Shown here piece after piece: positions 1 to 7,686 of a stretch of 34,752 bases of DNA (positions within the stretch are counted from its first letter, which is position 1; each line of letters starts with the position of its first letter). The translations under genes and the position numbers were made by a program. The DNA is taken from positions 1 through 34,752 of the forward strand of contig CBFHYO010000033.1 of assembly GCA_965660075.1 (NCBI GenBank), given 5' to 3'. The notes beneath the pieces are model-generated. The model saw only the letters and a list, made by a program, of their open reading frames with translations, had not been told where the DNA came from and did no database searches. This stretch comes from CAYYFV01 sp965660075 (GTDB taxonomy: Bacteria > Patescibacteriota > Gracilibacteria > UBA1369 > GCA-2718715).

Positions 1-518
1 TCCTGAACCCGAGAAGACTCAGCCAATAGTCGTGAGCCAATTAAAACGGAATTAACATCTGATTTCTCCAGATAAGAACCCTCAACAATTGAATCTCTTA
101 AACCAGTAGTAATGTTTTCATCTTCTGGATCGATACCAGCAATTGTTGCATTTAGAGAGTCATTTTTGTCATAAGGATTTGATTTTGTTCTATAGTTAGC
201 TTCTATTTTAGCACCAGACAAATATCGAATACTAAAATTTTCAACTTCCCTTAGAGATTTTATGTACTTTGCAATTCTTGGAGTTTGCTGAATGAAATTT
301 TTACTCTCAAGTGGTTTTACTATCATATCTCCAGAGTATTTCTGTTTTACTCCCATAGAAGAACCTTCAACCAGTCCCAAAAGCACACCCGATACAAATA
401 CCAGGTTTAAGAATGTCAAAACCATTACAGCGATAATCAAAAGGTTAGTCCAAATACTCGCCCTAAATATTTGGCGAGTACCTAGAAACAAACCAACTCT
501 GAGACTATTTTTGTTCAT
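1..518 (-). CDS. ABC transporter permease, MacB/FtsX type (N-terminal part, cut by window edge)
   Basis: This is the inner-membrane permease subunit of a MacB/LolCE-like ABC transporter. Only the first ~172 codons are present; the gene continues beyond base 1. Reading the minus strand from the ATG at 516-518 gives a hydrophilic start (MNKNSLRVGLFLGTRQIF) and one long membrane helix (about residues 22-48). An extracellular MacB_PCD-like segment follows, including SGDMIVKP and, further on, IAGIDPEDENI and VLIGSRLLAE, as is typical of the family. The start codon overlaps the end of the upstream adaptor gene by 14 nt (505-518), which indicates an operon and translational coupling. The ATPase subunit and the FtsX domain would be expected further left, outside the window. 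Family assignment rests on the helix plus periplasmic-domain pattern. The exported substrate cannot be told. Confidence 0.75.
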   Translation of the reverse strand, partial: MNKNSLRVGLFLGTRQIFRASIWTNLLIIAVMVLTFLNLVFVSGVLLGLVEGSSMGVKQKYSGDMIVKPLESKNFIQQTPRIAKYIKSLREVENFSIRYLSGAKIEANYRTKSNPYDKNDSLNATIAGIDPEDENITTGLRDSIVEGSYLEKSDVNSVLIGSRLLAESSRVQ

Positions 519-2289
519 CTTCCATGAAGATTACTACTTCTTCTCCTGGTTTCACCCCAGAAAGAATCTCTAATTGACCATCGGACGAGCGCAAACCAGT
601 TTCGACACTTCTCAATTCTACCATTCCGTTTTCTAGTAAAATTCTAATTTTACCATCTTCAACAGCACGAATTGGAACACTAACAACGCCTGCAGATTCG
701 TCTACTAAAATATCAATATTTGCTGTCATACCAGATTTTACAAAGTCATAATCTTTATCGAATCTTAAAGTTATTTCATAAACTGGAACCCCATCGACTA
801 GTTCCGCAGCTTCGTTTATATTTGTAACCTCTGCCATTAAAGTTTCATCGCTATAAGCATCCAAATCTAAAATTGCTTTGTTACCAACTTTAACTTTTGA
901 TAAATCGGTTTCTGGAATATCTGCCTTTATTTCATATGCACCTTCGCCTAAAAGTTTAGCAACTACAGAATTACCCATGGCTATTTCCCCAACCTCTATG
1001 GATATATTTGTAATCACTCCAGAGTAAGGAGCTTTTAATACTCTTTTGTTTAGTTCTGCATATACTTCATTCAATCTACCTTGTGCAGCTCTTAACGATG
1101 CCTTTTGGGCTTTCAAGCTAGCTCGTGCTTGATTAACTACAGATTCTTGTGCTTCTATTGCTTTCGCTGATGCAGAAGAGCGAGAAAGGTTCAAGTTTGA
1201 ACTACCTTCACTCAAGTTGTTAGAAGCGTTATTAAGAGCAATTTCTTTGGCAAGTAAGTTTGTTTTATTTGTATTTATTTGTGAAACCACTGCGTTTTGT
1301 AATTTTGTTAAACTAGTTAGACTCGCATTCAATGAACTTTTTTGACTAACAATAGTTGCTGAGTGCTTGTTGAATTCAGTCGAATCTAATTCTAGAGAGT
1401 TAAAAGCATTAAGCAGGTGATTAACACCACTCACAATATCGTTGGCAAGCGAATCTAAAGTTTGATTGCTTGTATTAGCATCTAATCTAGATAGCTCATA
1501 TTTTACGCCACCATTACTCTGAGAAATAGCTCTGCTACTCCATTTACCAGCATCTTGTGCTCCGATTAAAACTTCTGCGGCACGAGCTTTACTGATTTCT
1601 AATCTAAATGTCTCCATTGAACTGTTATAAAAAGACTCCAGTTGCATATCTGTAATCTCTAATAAAGAATTATAAGCTGTATTAAAAGCTTCGATAATAC
1701 CAGATTTTAAATTCACATAAACTAACTCTAAATCACTTTCAGCAGTGTCTTTGGCAATTTCATAATCTAATTCTGCATTTTTAAGTTGAGTTTCTAAACT
1801 ATTTAATTGAGTTTCTTTTAGGGTGATTTCCTCTGGTTTTGCACCAGCTCGTAAATCATCTAATCGAGCTTGTTCACTTGCCACCTGAGCCTCATACTGT
1901 AAAACTCGAGCTTCTTCTATCTCCACCTGTGCTCGAGAAGTTTGTGCTTGAGCAAAAAAGTTATTTCGATCTAACTCAAATAATACATCACCCATTTGAA
2001 CCGTTTGATTTTCTACAACTTTTGATGCAACTAGTTTACCACCAATTTCAAATGCAAGATCCGCTTCTTTGATTGGTTTAACATTACCAGTCACGCTTAC
2101 TTCGTCAACCAAATCAGCAACCTCTGCTGTTACTGTTTCAATTCTCACCTCTGATTTACTCGGTGCGAAAATAAACAAAGCTAATAATAAAGCAAGTCCA
2201 TATCCAGCATTTTTTTTGCTTAAATAAGATTTGTAATTATTCTTTAGGTGTTTATACGATTTTAAAGCCATTTCTTGAACTTTTTGCAT
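505..2289 (-). CDS. HlyD/MacA-family membrane fusion (adaptor) protein
   Basis: This is an efflux adaptor that links an ABC permease to the outside. It has a cytoplasmic N-tail and one TM helix (about residues 29-44). A biotinyl-lipoyl half-motif follows (about 55-110: VSVTGNVKP, LAFEIGGKL, GDVLFELDR). A very long helical hairpin spans about 110-420, rich in Ala, Gln, Glu and Ser. The second lipoyl half contains APYSGVITNI and VGEIAMGN, and then come beta-barrel (IKADIPETDLSKVKVG) and membrane-proximal (SVPIRAVEDG, SGVKPGEEVVIF) domains. At 594 aa it is longer than E. coli MacA (~370 aa); the extra length is all in the hairpin, which also contains a non-heptad Ser/Asn-rich section (about 215-330). 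It is co-transcribed with the permease. The ATG is preceded by TATATT and has no Shine-Dalgarno sequence. Confidence 0.85.
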   Translation of the reverse strand: MQKVQEMALKSYKHLKNNYKSYLSKKNAGYGLALLLALFIFAPSKSEVRIETVTAEVADLVDEVSVTGNVKPIKEADLAFEIGGKLVASKVVENQTVQMGDVLFELDRNNFFAQAQTSRAQVEIEEARVLQYEAQVASEQARLDDLRAGAKPEEITLKETQLNSLETQLKNAELDYEIAKDTAESDLELVYVNLKSGIIEAFNTAYNSLLEITDMQLESFYNSSMETFRLEISKARAAEVLIGAQDAGKWSSRAISQSNGGVKYELSRLDANTSNQTLDSLANDIVSGVNHLLNAFNSLELDSTEFNKHSATIVSQKSSLNASLTSLTKLQNAVVSQINTNKTNLLAKEIALNNASNNLSEGSSNLNLSRSSASAKAIEAQESVVNQARASLKAQKASLRAAQGRLNEVYAELNKRVLKAPYSGVITNISIEVGEIAMGNSVVAKLLGEGAYEIKADIPETDLSKVKVGNKAILDLDAYSDETLMAEVTNINEAAELVDGVPVYEITLRFDKDYDFVKSGMTANIDILVDESAGVVSVPIRAVEDGKIRILLENGMVELRSVETGLRSSDGQLEILSGVKPGEEVVIFMEDEQK

Positions 2290-2320
2290 AATATAGTATT
2301 AAATCTATAAATTATAACAT

Positions 2321-2348
2321 TTTTCTCTTATTTTTGAAACCAAAGCAA
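2321..2348 (-). promoter_or_regulatory. Probable promoter of the adaptor/permease operon
   Basis: On the minus strand a perfect -10 TATAAT (2321-2326) lies 16 bp from a weak -35 TTGCTT (2343-2348). The predicted transcript would start about 25 nt before the ATG at 2289. The -10 is convincing and the -35 is poor. Confidence 0.45.
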
Positions 2349-2369
2349 GCTACTTCAAGCAAATACTTC

Positions 2370-2418
2370 TTGACACACCCGAGACTTAGAGTTCTGATTT
2401 AAAGACCGGGTGTGACAA
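2370..2418. repeat. Inverted repeat between the divergent efflux and K+ channel genes (possible operator)
   Basis: The left arm TTGACACACCCG (2370-2381) and right arm CGGGTGTGACAA (2407-2418) are inverted copies, 11 of 12 bases, with a 25-bp spacer. The right arm contains the -35 hexamer (GTGACA, 2412-2417) of the K+ channel promoter, so a protein bound here could control it. It could also fold as a hairpin in RNA, but no T-run follows, so it is not a standard terminator. Confidence 0.45.
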
Positions 2419-2440
2419 CTCCAAAAAAATTTGTTATATT
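2412..2440 (+). promoter_or_regulatory. Probable promoter of the K+ channel gene
   Basis: -35 GTGACA (2412-2417), a 17-bp spacer and -10 TATATT (2435-2440), 21 bp before the ATG at 2462. Both hexamers are one base from consensus and the spacing is ideal. The -35 sits inside the right arm of the inverted repeat. Confidence 0.55.
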
Positions 2441-2461
2441 TAGATGAATTAATAAAAAAAT

Positions 2462-2815
2462 ATGTTTAGATTATTTCTAAATGTTTACAATTTCTTTCAC
2501 GCCCTAAAAGAAGCTCTCAAAGATAGCGAATTTAGAGTGCTCTTATTGCTAGCCAGTTTTACAATTATTATTGGAGTTTTGTTTTACCGTTTTTACGAAG
2601 GTTGGACATGGATCGAGTCACTATATTTTTGCGTTGTAACTCTAACAACTGTAGGATTTGGTGATATGGCACCTAGTTCTGATGTATCTATGTTGTTTAC
2701 TACGGTTTATATAATAATTGGACTCGGGATCTTTCTTTTATTTGTAAATACTCTTTCGGCACAATTAATAAAAGCAAATTTAGATACTCTAAAGCATATT
2801 AAAAAACACAAATAA
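2462..2815 (+). CDS. Two-transmembrane potassium channel (Ion_trans_2 type)
   Basis: This is a small K+ channel subunit that should assemble as a tetramer in the cytoplasmic membrane. TM1 is about residues 26-42. The pore helix (about 50-62) leads into the selectivity filter TVGFGD (63-68, from the segment TLTTVGFGDMAP), and TM2 is about 76-96. The short basic C-tail has no RCK/TrkA-N regulatory domain, so gating is probably intrinsic, as in KcsA, or depends on a separate partner. At 117 aa it is about minimal for the fold. The gene has its own promoter, and its stop overlaps a 30-codon ORF by one base (TAATG). Confidence 0.9.
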   Translation: MFRLFLNVYNFFHALKEALKDSEFRVLLLLASFTIIIGVLFYRFYEGWTWIESLYFCVVTLTTVGFGDMAPSSDVSMLFTTVYIIIGLGIFLLFVNTLSAQLIKANLDTLKHIKKHK

Positions 2816-2907
2816 TGAACATCTATAAGTTTGGACTCTCATTCACTGCTTATGGCATTTTATTAATGGGATTTTTATACGTAGTGATTAAAAATTTAAC
2901 GTCCTAG
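2815..2907 (+). CDS. Putative 30-aa single-TM membrane peptide coupled to the K+ channel
   Basis: The ATG at 2815-2817 overlaps the channel's TAA stop (2813-2815) as TAATG, an arrangement used repeatedly by real gene pairs in this window (4859, 22081, 25817, 26387). The product begins MNIYKFGLSF and has one hydrophobic stretch (about residues 6-25, including AYGILLMGFLYVVI), ending in KNLTS. The last 12 bp overlap the end of the convergent glycosyltransferase gene. I recognise no family. It could be a small channel-associated subunit or a chance ORF; coupling and a clean TM segment argue for the former. Confidence 0.4.
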   Translation: MNIYKFGLSFTAYGILLMGFLYVVIKNLTS

Positions 2908-4116
2908 TTTACGTAAAATATCTTTAATACCTTTATTTTGTAGATAATATTTTAATAGCCTTACTTTTGATGGTTTAACAAAAGGAGACTTGAATGGATT
3001 CTGCAAAAAGCTCACAAGTTCATTAAAATCACTGTAATCTGCAGAATGTGTATGGCAATGTGCTGCCCAAATTTTTTGTTGGTTTAAAACTGCAAGTTCA
3101 ATTTTTTCTGCCAAATCATCTGGATTACCCGATTCAAAAGTCACCCCTAGTTTCTGAGATTCAATGTGAGTTGCAACTTCCGAACCACGAGAACTAATTA
3201 CTGGTACACCATTTGCAACCAGCTCGTTTATTCTATTTCGAGCTCCGGTATTTGTTTCTAGGCAGTCTAAATCACAATTCACGCCTAAATCACTACTCAT
3301 AATTATTTCAGGAACATCCTTTGCATCTGCCCAGTTTAGCAGTTTAAATCGGTCTGAGAATTCGCTCTCGGAAACTTTTTGTTTAAACCATTTATATTTA
3401 GTATCATTTACACCAAAAATAGCACCTCCACTAACAACCAACTCAATAAAGCTAAACTTTTGCATGGCTTTTTGAATACCTTCAAATAGAGTTTTTTCGT
3501 CTGCCCAGTTATTAAATCCACCAAGCCAAATTATTTTAAATTTCGTTTTGTCTTTTTGAATGTTTTTTTTCTTAAACTCTATACCTTTATTTGCAATACT
3601 TGTGACAACTGTTTTTCCAAAATTTCTTGAGCTTAATTTGTTTATCAATGCTAGCTCTCCATAGGTTGCAAACTTTTGAGCTTGCGAAACAGTAGTAAAA
3701 TAATCACCAGATTTTAGGATTTGTTTTTCTGTTTTTATTTTTTTTGGTATCAAAATATCATCCCCCATACTAAATGCCTTGGCTTGCATTTCGGCCATAG
3801 TCCATCCATTTAGATCATATATCAAATATTTGTTTTTAATTTTCAGGCTCGAAACAAGTTCACAAACGGCAAAGCCACTTGAAATTACAAATTCACTTTG
3901 GCTTTTATTGATTGTTTGTTGAATTATTTTTCGATCTTTTTTTGAATTAATATTCAAGCAATCTTCGTGTTTTCCATCGAACATGTAAATAACTTCTAAT
4001 TCAAAACCGTTTTGTTTTAAACCAATTTCAAACATTTTAGTACGCAACGAAAATGCACTGCGAGAATCTGAGGAAATTGGGTCGGGTCCAAATCCGATTA
4101 AAATTACTTTGTTCAT
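2896..4116 (-). CDS. Glycosyltransferase, GT-B fold (GT4-like)
   Basis: This is predicted to be a cytoplasmic sugar-nucleotide-dependent glycosyltransferase. The N-terminal half starts MNKVILIGFGPDP and shows alternating strands and helices. The C-terminal half has the donor-binding pattern of GT4/GT1 enzymes: FKIIWLGGFNNWADEKTL (around residues 193-210), ELVVSGG, a run of DVPEIIMSSDLGV, and the NELVANGVPVISSRGSEV block (around 297-314) that resembles the family's conserved E and G positions, followed by GNPDDLAEKI. At 406 aa it is a usual length. The start codon overlaps the stop of the upstream DUF1295 gene (ATGA, 4113-4116), so it is the last gene of a three-gene operon. The acceptor is unknown; with two membrane proteins upstream, a glycolipid or envelope role is plausible. 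Confidence 0.75.
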   Translation of the reverse strand: MNKVILIGFGPDPISSDSRSAFSLRTKMFEIGLKQNGFELEVIYMFDGKHEDCLNINSKKDRKIIQQTINKSQSEFVISSGFAVCELVSSLKIKNKYLIYDLNGWTMAEMQAKAFSMGDDILIPKKIKTEKQILKSGDYFTTVSQAQKFATYGELALINKLSSRNFGKTVVTSIANKGIEFKKKNIQKDKTKFKIIWLGGFNNWADEKTLFEGIQKAMQKFSFIELVVSGGAIFGVNDTKYKWFKQKVSESEFSDRFKLLNWADAKDVPEIIMSSDLGVNCDLDCLETNTGARNRINELVANGVPVISSRGSEVATHIESQKLGVTFESGNPDDLAEKIELAVLNQQKIWAAHCHTHSADYSDFNELVSFLQNPFKSPFVKPSKVRLLKYYLQNKGIKDILRKLGR

Positions 4117-4859
4117 TGTTTTTTAGGTTTTTTGGGCCAAAACATTGGAGTGTTTTCTATGTATTTAGCATATTTTGGATTTTCCTGCATTGTTTTTTCG
4201 AGCATTGGCACACCAGAAACTTTTAAAATTAAAAATGTGATAGTCAAAGGTCCAATAATAGTCCAAGTATTTGCTAGTGAATTAAACGTACATAAAAAGA
4301 TACCGTACCATAAAACAACTTCTCCAAAATAGTTTGGGTGTCGACTATAAGCCCATAAGCCGGTGTTGCAAACTGAATTTTTTTTTGCCGTTTGTAAAAA
4401 CTTGGCTAGCTGCCAGTCACTAATACTCTCAATTGCCAAGCCTGTACTAAACACAATTAAACCGATTGCAAAAACAAACATATTAGTTTGCTCTCCGCTA
4501 ATTATAAATAAAGTCACAGGAGTTAAAACCACATAAGCAAGTAATGCCTGTAGAATATAAACTTTAAAAAACTTGGTAATAGATCCTGTGTGTTTTAGTA
4601 ATTCAACATATCTTTTATCTTGGGATTTTTTAGATTTAAACCTCTTACCAATATGCAAGCTTAACCGAGCAGCCCACAAAAAAATCATGCAGACAATTAT
4701 AAGAACCTGGAGCCCTAACTCATCTACAAATAAACTTGCAGTCGAAAGTGTAAATGCCACAAACCACAAACTCCACATAACATCTGCAACATCATGACGG
4801 TTTTGCTTAAATCCGTAAAAGCTTCCTAAAATTAGAAGTATAAGAGGTAAAAAAAACAT
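4113..4859 (-). CDS. DUF1295 / steroid 5-alpha-reductase-like membrane protein
   Basis: This is a polytopic membrane protein of the DUF1295 family, distantly related to steroid 5-alpha reductases and isoprenylcysteine methyltransferases. It has six or seven hydrophobic segments. The diagnostic motif CNTGLWAYSRHPNYFGE (around residues 164-180), with the conserved Arg-His-Pro-Asn-Tyr, is followed by VLWYGIFL and, near the end, PMLEKTMQENPKY. At 248 aa it matches the family length. Members are thought to act on lipids or isoprenoids, but the substrate is not established. It sits between DUF2177 (TAATG overlap at 4859) and the glycosyltransferase (ATGA overlap at 4113), which indicates one translationally coupled operon. 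Confidence 0.85.
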   Translation of the reverse strand: MFFLPLILLILGSFYGFKQNRHDVADVMWSLWFVAFTLSTASLFVDELGLQVLIIVCMIFLWAARLSLHIGKRFKSKKSQDKRYVELLKHTGSITKFFKVYILQALLAYVVLTPVTLFIISGEQTNMFVFAIGLIVFSTGLAIESISDWQLAKFLQTAKKNSVCNTGLWAYSRHPNYFGEVVLWYGIFLCTFNSLANTWTIIGPLTITFLILKVSGVPMLEKTMQENPKYAKYIENTPMFWPKKPKKQ

Positions 4860-5254
4860 TAATAAATCCAGTTATAAATTTTTGAACTGCAAAGTGCTAC
4901 AAGCCCAGTTAGCAAAAATCCCCATGCTATATCGATAGGAACAATGTTTACAGAAAAGTCTTTAAGAGTTGCAAGATTAGTCAGATCGTAAGTAGCATAA
5001 CAAAGCGCTCCCAATAAACCACCAGTCAAAAATATTTTCATGTTACTTGCATCTAAATTAGGATTTACAGCGAAGTACATTACACCCGCCACATACATAA
5101 GATAGAAAATAAATGCAGCCATCCAGTTAACAGGACCAAGTAAATGCCCAATTTCTTTTTGATATAAGTTTTTTGCGACATATCCAAGCCAAACCATATC
5201 TATTGCTAAAAAACTAGCAAAACTTAGAATGTACCATGAGAAAAGTTTCAACAT
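4859..5254 (-). CDS. DUF2177 family membrane protein
   Basis: This is a 131-aa integral membrane protein with four TM helices (about residues 5-23, 42-62, 74-93 and 106-125). Recognisable DUF2177 features are FLAIDMVWLGYVAKNLYQ near the N-terminus, GALCYATYDLTNLATL in the middle and VPIDIAWG before the last helix. The biochemical role of the family is not known. DUF2177 and DUF1295 genes often lie near lipid-modifying genes, which matches their pairing here. It is the first gene of the operon, with a promoter in the 53-bp gap shared with the divergent flavin reductase gene. Confidence 0.8.
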   Translation of the reverse strand: MLKLFSWYILSFASFLAIDMVWLGYVAKNLYQKEIGHLLGPVNWMAAFIFYLMYVAGVMYFAVNPNLDASNMKIFLTGGLLGALCYATYDLTNLATLKDFSVNIVPIDIAWGFLLTGLVALCSSKIYNWIY

Positions 5255-5278
5255 AAATTTTCAATTAAATGTGATATT

Positions 5279-5307
5279 ATTATAACAAGAAAAATAATTT
5301 TGACCAA
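5279..5307 (-). promoter_or_regulatory. Probable promoter of the DUF2177-DUF1295-glycosyltransferase operon
   Basis: On the minus strand -10 TATAAT (5279-5284) is 17 bp from a weak -35 TTGGTC (5302-5307), about 25 bp before the ATG. The whole divergent gap is 53 bp, so the promoter for the plus-strand gene at 5308 must overlap it; TATTAT (5275-5280) is a candidate -10 for that direction. Confidence 0.4.
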
Positions 5308-5793
5308 ATGCCAAAAAGACCATGGAACCAAACTAACTTACCTGTCTATAGCTTAGCTACCAAAGATAAACTTGGGATTCCCAATTTTAATATCTGTACT
5401 TACGTTACAGCTATTTCATTAAAACCAAAACTATTTGCTGTCGCGGTTTATAAAGGTACTAAAACTCTGCAAAATTTAACCGATAATCCAGATTTTTGTA
5501 ACCTTCAGGTTCTTGGTCTCGATTCATTAAATGTTTTTCAAATACTCGGAAAAAAAACTGGCAAAAAAATTAATAAGCAACACGCAATTGAAAAAAAGGG
5601 AATTGAAATTAGTACTTTTAAAAATGCCCCGTTGATTCCCACAGCGATAAGTGTAATGAATTTATCAAAAGTCAGTTCCAAAGAGTATGGAGATCATGTT
5701 CTATTTATTTTCAAGGTAGAATCTTATAAAACTCTTAATCAAAAACCAATTTTATATACTCAAGACTTAATAGAAAGGAGTTTAATTTTGTAA
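5308..5793 (+). CDS. Flavin reductase-like, FMN-binding split-barrel protein
   Basis: Predicted flavin reductase or FMN-binding protein of the DIM6/HpaC-like split-barrel family, cytoplasmic. The stretch NICTYVTAISLKPKLFAVAV (residues 28-47), followed by YKGTKTLQNL, matches the family's phosphate-binding core. LQVLG, GKKTGKKINK and the late strand DHVLFIFKVES also fit. At 161 aa the length is typical. The partner that would use reduced flavin is not in the window. The gene is divergent from the DUF2177 operon, and its 3' end overlaps the convergent 535-aa gene by 12 bp (5782-5793). No Shine-Dalgarno sequence is seen. Confidence 0.75.
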   Translation: MPKRPWNQTNLPVYSLATKDKLGIPNFNICTYVTAISLKPKLFAVAVYKGTKTLQNLTDNPDFCNLQVLGLDSLNVFQILGKKTGKKINKQHAIEKKGIEISTFKNAPLIPTAISVMNLSKVSSKEYGDHVLFIFKVESYKTLNQKPILYTQDLIERSLIL

Positions 5794-7389
5794 GACTTTC
5801 ATATCTTCCGGACATCTTAAAATTTTCGCGCCGTAACTAAAGTAATAATTTTGCATTTGCTCTTCAGAAAAAGTCACAGACATACGTGTTCCAGTTTCTT
5901 CAAAGTAAATCTCTTTTAACCTTTGCACTACTGGATTTTGAATAAACATAGCTCGCGTGTTGCTCGAGAGCATCAATCGACTTGCATGAACAAAGTCCAC
6001 AAGTCCAAACTCCTGCATTCGTGAATCTTTATCGGCAATTTCAAGGCACAAAGTTAAAAAAGTATACTCAAGTTTTTTCAGTAGTTCTTCCCGCCTTTTA
6101 CTTGTTTTAAATGAAGAGTCGATATCTCTTTGATGCAAAAACAAATGGTTAGCCTCTGGATCTAAAGCTAATTTCGAAAAATGATAAACCCAGTTTTGCA
6201 TTATAGAAAATGTAATTTTACTTACCCCTCGATTATAAGAGTTTAAATACATTCGCATTGCGATCCAGTTATTATCTACATCAAAATATTCACCATTTGC
6301 ACGTGCGAGATTATTCAGAGTTTTTAAGTTCTGAGCCATTAATTCGCAAGCTACCCATACACTTACTCCATGTTGGTTATCCAAGATTTTTTTGATCTCA
6401 TCAACTGCCAGATCCCGAGGTTTGATAAGATCTAATACTCTTATTTTTAAGTCAATATACTCTTGAATTTCTGATTCATCCATATGTCGCTCTTGCATAT
6501 TCACAAGAGTAGCCAAAAATTTACACAAACGTTCTTTGGAAGTTCTAAGTTTGTCTATTTCTGGTTTTTCCAGAAGTCCATGAGCCTTAAAAGTTATAAT
6601 TCTATCCGAAAAGCGAGTTTGGTTAGTTAGCGAATCTATCACCTCTGCCATAGACCATTCACTACGGTTACGTTTTAATTGTTTGGTGTATTCAAATTTG
6701 ATACTTTGCTTTAAATCAAACAAGAGGGCGTCGGCAAACATAGGCTGGTATTCATCTTCGATTAAATTAATTTGATCTATTAAGTTTTCTAGTTCAATTT
6801 CATCTTCTGCAGACATGCAAGCGTATTGTGTTAAGCTTTCGTATTGTCTTAATTCATTTACCAATTCTATCTCTGGCGCAGTCAGTTCGTTTGGACACTT
6901 TAATACTAGTTCTTTTAACATCTTTGCTATAACAAAATTAGACCTCATTTGCATGAGTCCACGCGATTTAATTTCGTCTACAAATCCCAGTTCTGCAAAT
7001 TTTTTGACTATACTTTTTATTGTACCTCTTACACTTCCTCGACCGGTTTCTAGTACTTGAATGACTTCTAAAACCCTATGCAACATTGGATCCTGAACAT
7101 CCATTTGAACAAGCCAGCTTTGTAGAGTTTCACTGGGTTTACAAGAAAGTTTTTCACCTTTTAAGTAGTACTCAACATCGGCTCCACATTTATAATCAGG
7201 TTCGAATAAGCAGCTTAAACGCTGATTTTCTGAGTTAAATTGACTCTGAGTTTGGCTAAGGTTTTGTTGTTCAATAATTTCAGCAAGCACTTCTTGTGCA
7301 CGCGTATGAGAATTAATAGTTTTGATTTGTCTTGAGGGTGTAAACTTATAAATAAGATCTTTAAAGTGTGTAAGTGTTTCTTGTAACAT
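5782..7389 (-). CDS. Large helical protein of unknown function, paralogue of the 1055-aa neighbour
   Basis: I do not recognise a known family. The product (535 aa from ATG 7389; an in-frame TTG at 7410 would add 7 residues, numbering below uses that start) is hydrophilic and mostly helical, with no signal peptide or TM segment. Its last ~190 residues align with the end of the 1055-aa protein encoded upstream: NWIAMRMYLNSYNRG (381-395) against NWVAYRMLLTCHNRG, QRDIDSS against QSDIDSL, ASRLMLSS against QARLILQSG, and IYFEETG with TF..(E/A)xM....FSYGAK (512-529) against IYARENG and FSYGGK. The N-terminal 340 residues show three Cys (67, 75, 90) in a short span. The protein lies in the same direction as its paralogue, separated by tRNA-Ser. 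The shared domain implies a related job, but no function can be assigned. Confidence 0.8.
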   Translation of the reverse strand: MLQETLTHFKDLIYKFTPSRQIKTINSHTRAQEVLAEIIEQQNLSQTQSQFNSENQRLSCLFEPDYKCGADVEYYLKGEKLSCKPSETLQSWLVQMDVQDPMLHRVLEVIQVLETGRGSVRGTIKSIVKKFAELGFVDEIKSRGLMQMRSNFVIAKMLKELVLKCPNELTAPEIELVNELRQYESLTQYACMSAEDEIELENLIDQINLIEDEYQPMFADALLFDLKQSIKFEYTKQLKRNRSEWSMAEVIDSLTNQTRFSDRIITFKAHGLLEKPEIDKLRTSKERLCKFLATLVNMQERHMDESEIQEYIDLKIRVLDLIKPRDLAVDEIKKILDNQHGVSVWVACELMAQNLKTLNNLARANGEYFDVDNNWIAMRMYLNSYNRGVSKITFSIMQNWVYHFSKLALDPEANHLFLHQRDIDSSFKTSKRREELLKKLEYTFLTLCLEIADKDSRMQEFGLVDFVHASRLMLSSNTRAMFIQNPVVQRLKEIYFEETGTRMSVTFSEEQMQNYYFSYGAKILRCPEDMKVLQN

Positions 7390-7532
7390 TGGTATTGATT
7401 TGTTTGCCAACTGAATTTAGCAGTAGCAAAATAATTTTCAATCTAAAAACACCTTTTGATTTGTAAAGAGGTTGACGAAAAATCACAATATTTTAAAGGT
7501 CAAAACAGACCGGGTTTTTACACACGCAAAAA

Positions 7533-7622
7533 TGGCGGAGAGACAGGGATTCGAACCCTGGAGACGGTTACCCGCCTAACTCCTTAGCAGGGAGCCCCGT
7601 TCGGCCACTCCGGCACCTCTCC
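7533..7622 (-). tRNA. tRNA-Ser (anticodon GCU)
   Basis: The minus-strand molecule begins GGAGAGG and ends with the complementary CTCTCC, discriminator G and an encoded CCA (complement at 7533-7535). The anticodon loop CTGCTAA (7584-7590 on the plus strand as ttagcag) gives anticodon GCU at 7586-7588, reading AGC/AGU. A long variable arm, TTAGGCGGGTAACCGTC, identifies a class II tRNA, and the T arm contains GGTTCGAATCC. A short T-run follows the CCA. Confidence 0.97.
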
Positions 7623-7686
7623 ACTTTTGCTTTATCAATTTAGTACAGAATGGGGTGAGTTTGCAAGCCTAAACTTGAATTAATCT

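Noticed and set aside
4110..4120. UGA recoding (as in some candidate-phyla lineages)
   Set aside because: TGA acts as the stop of the DUF1295 gene in an ATGA overlap, and full-length proteins are obtained with the standard code.
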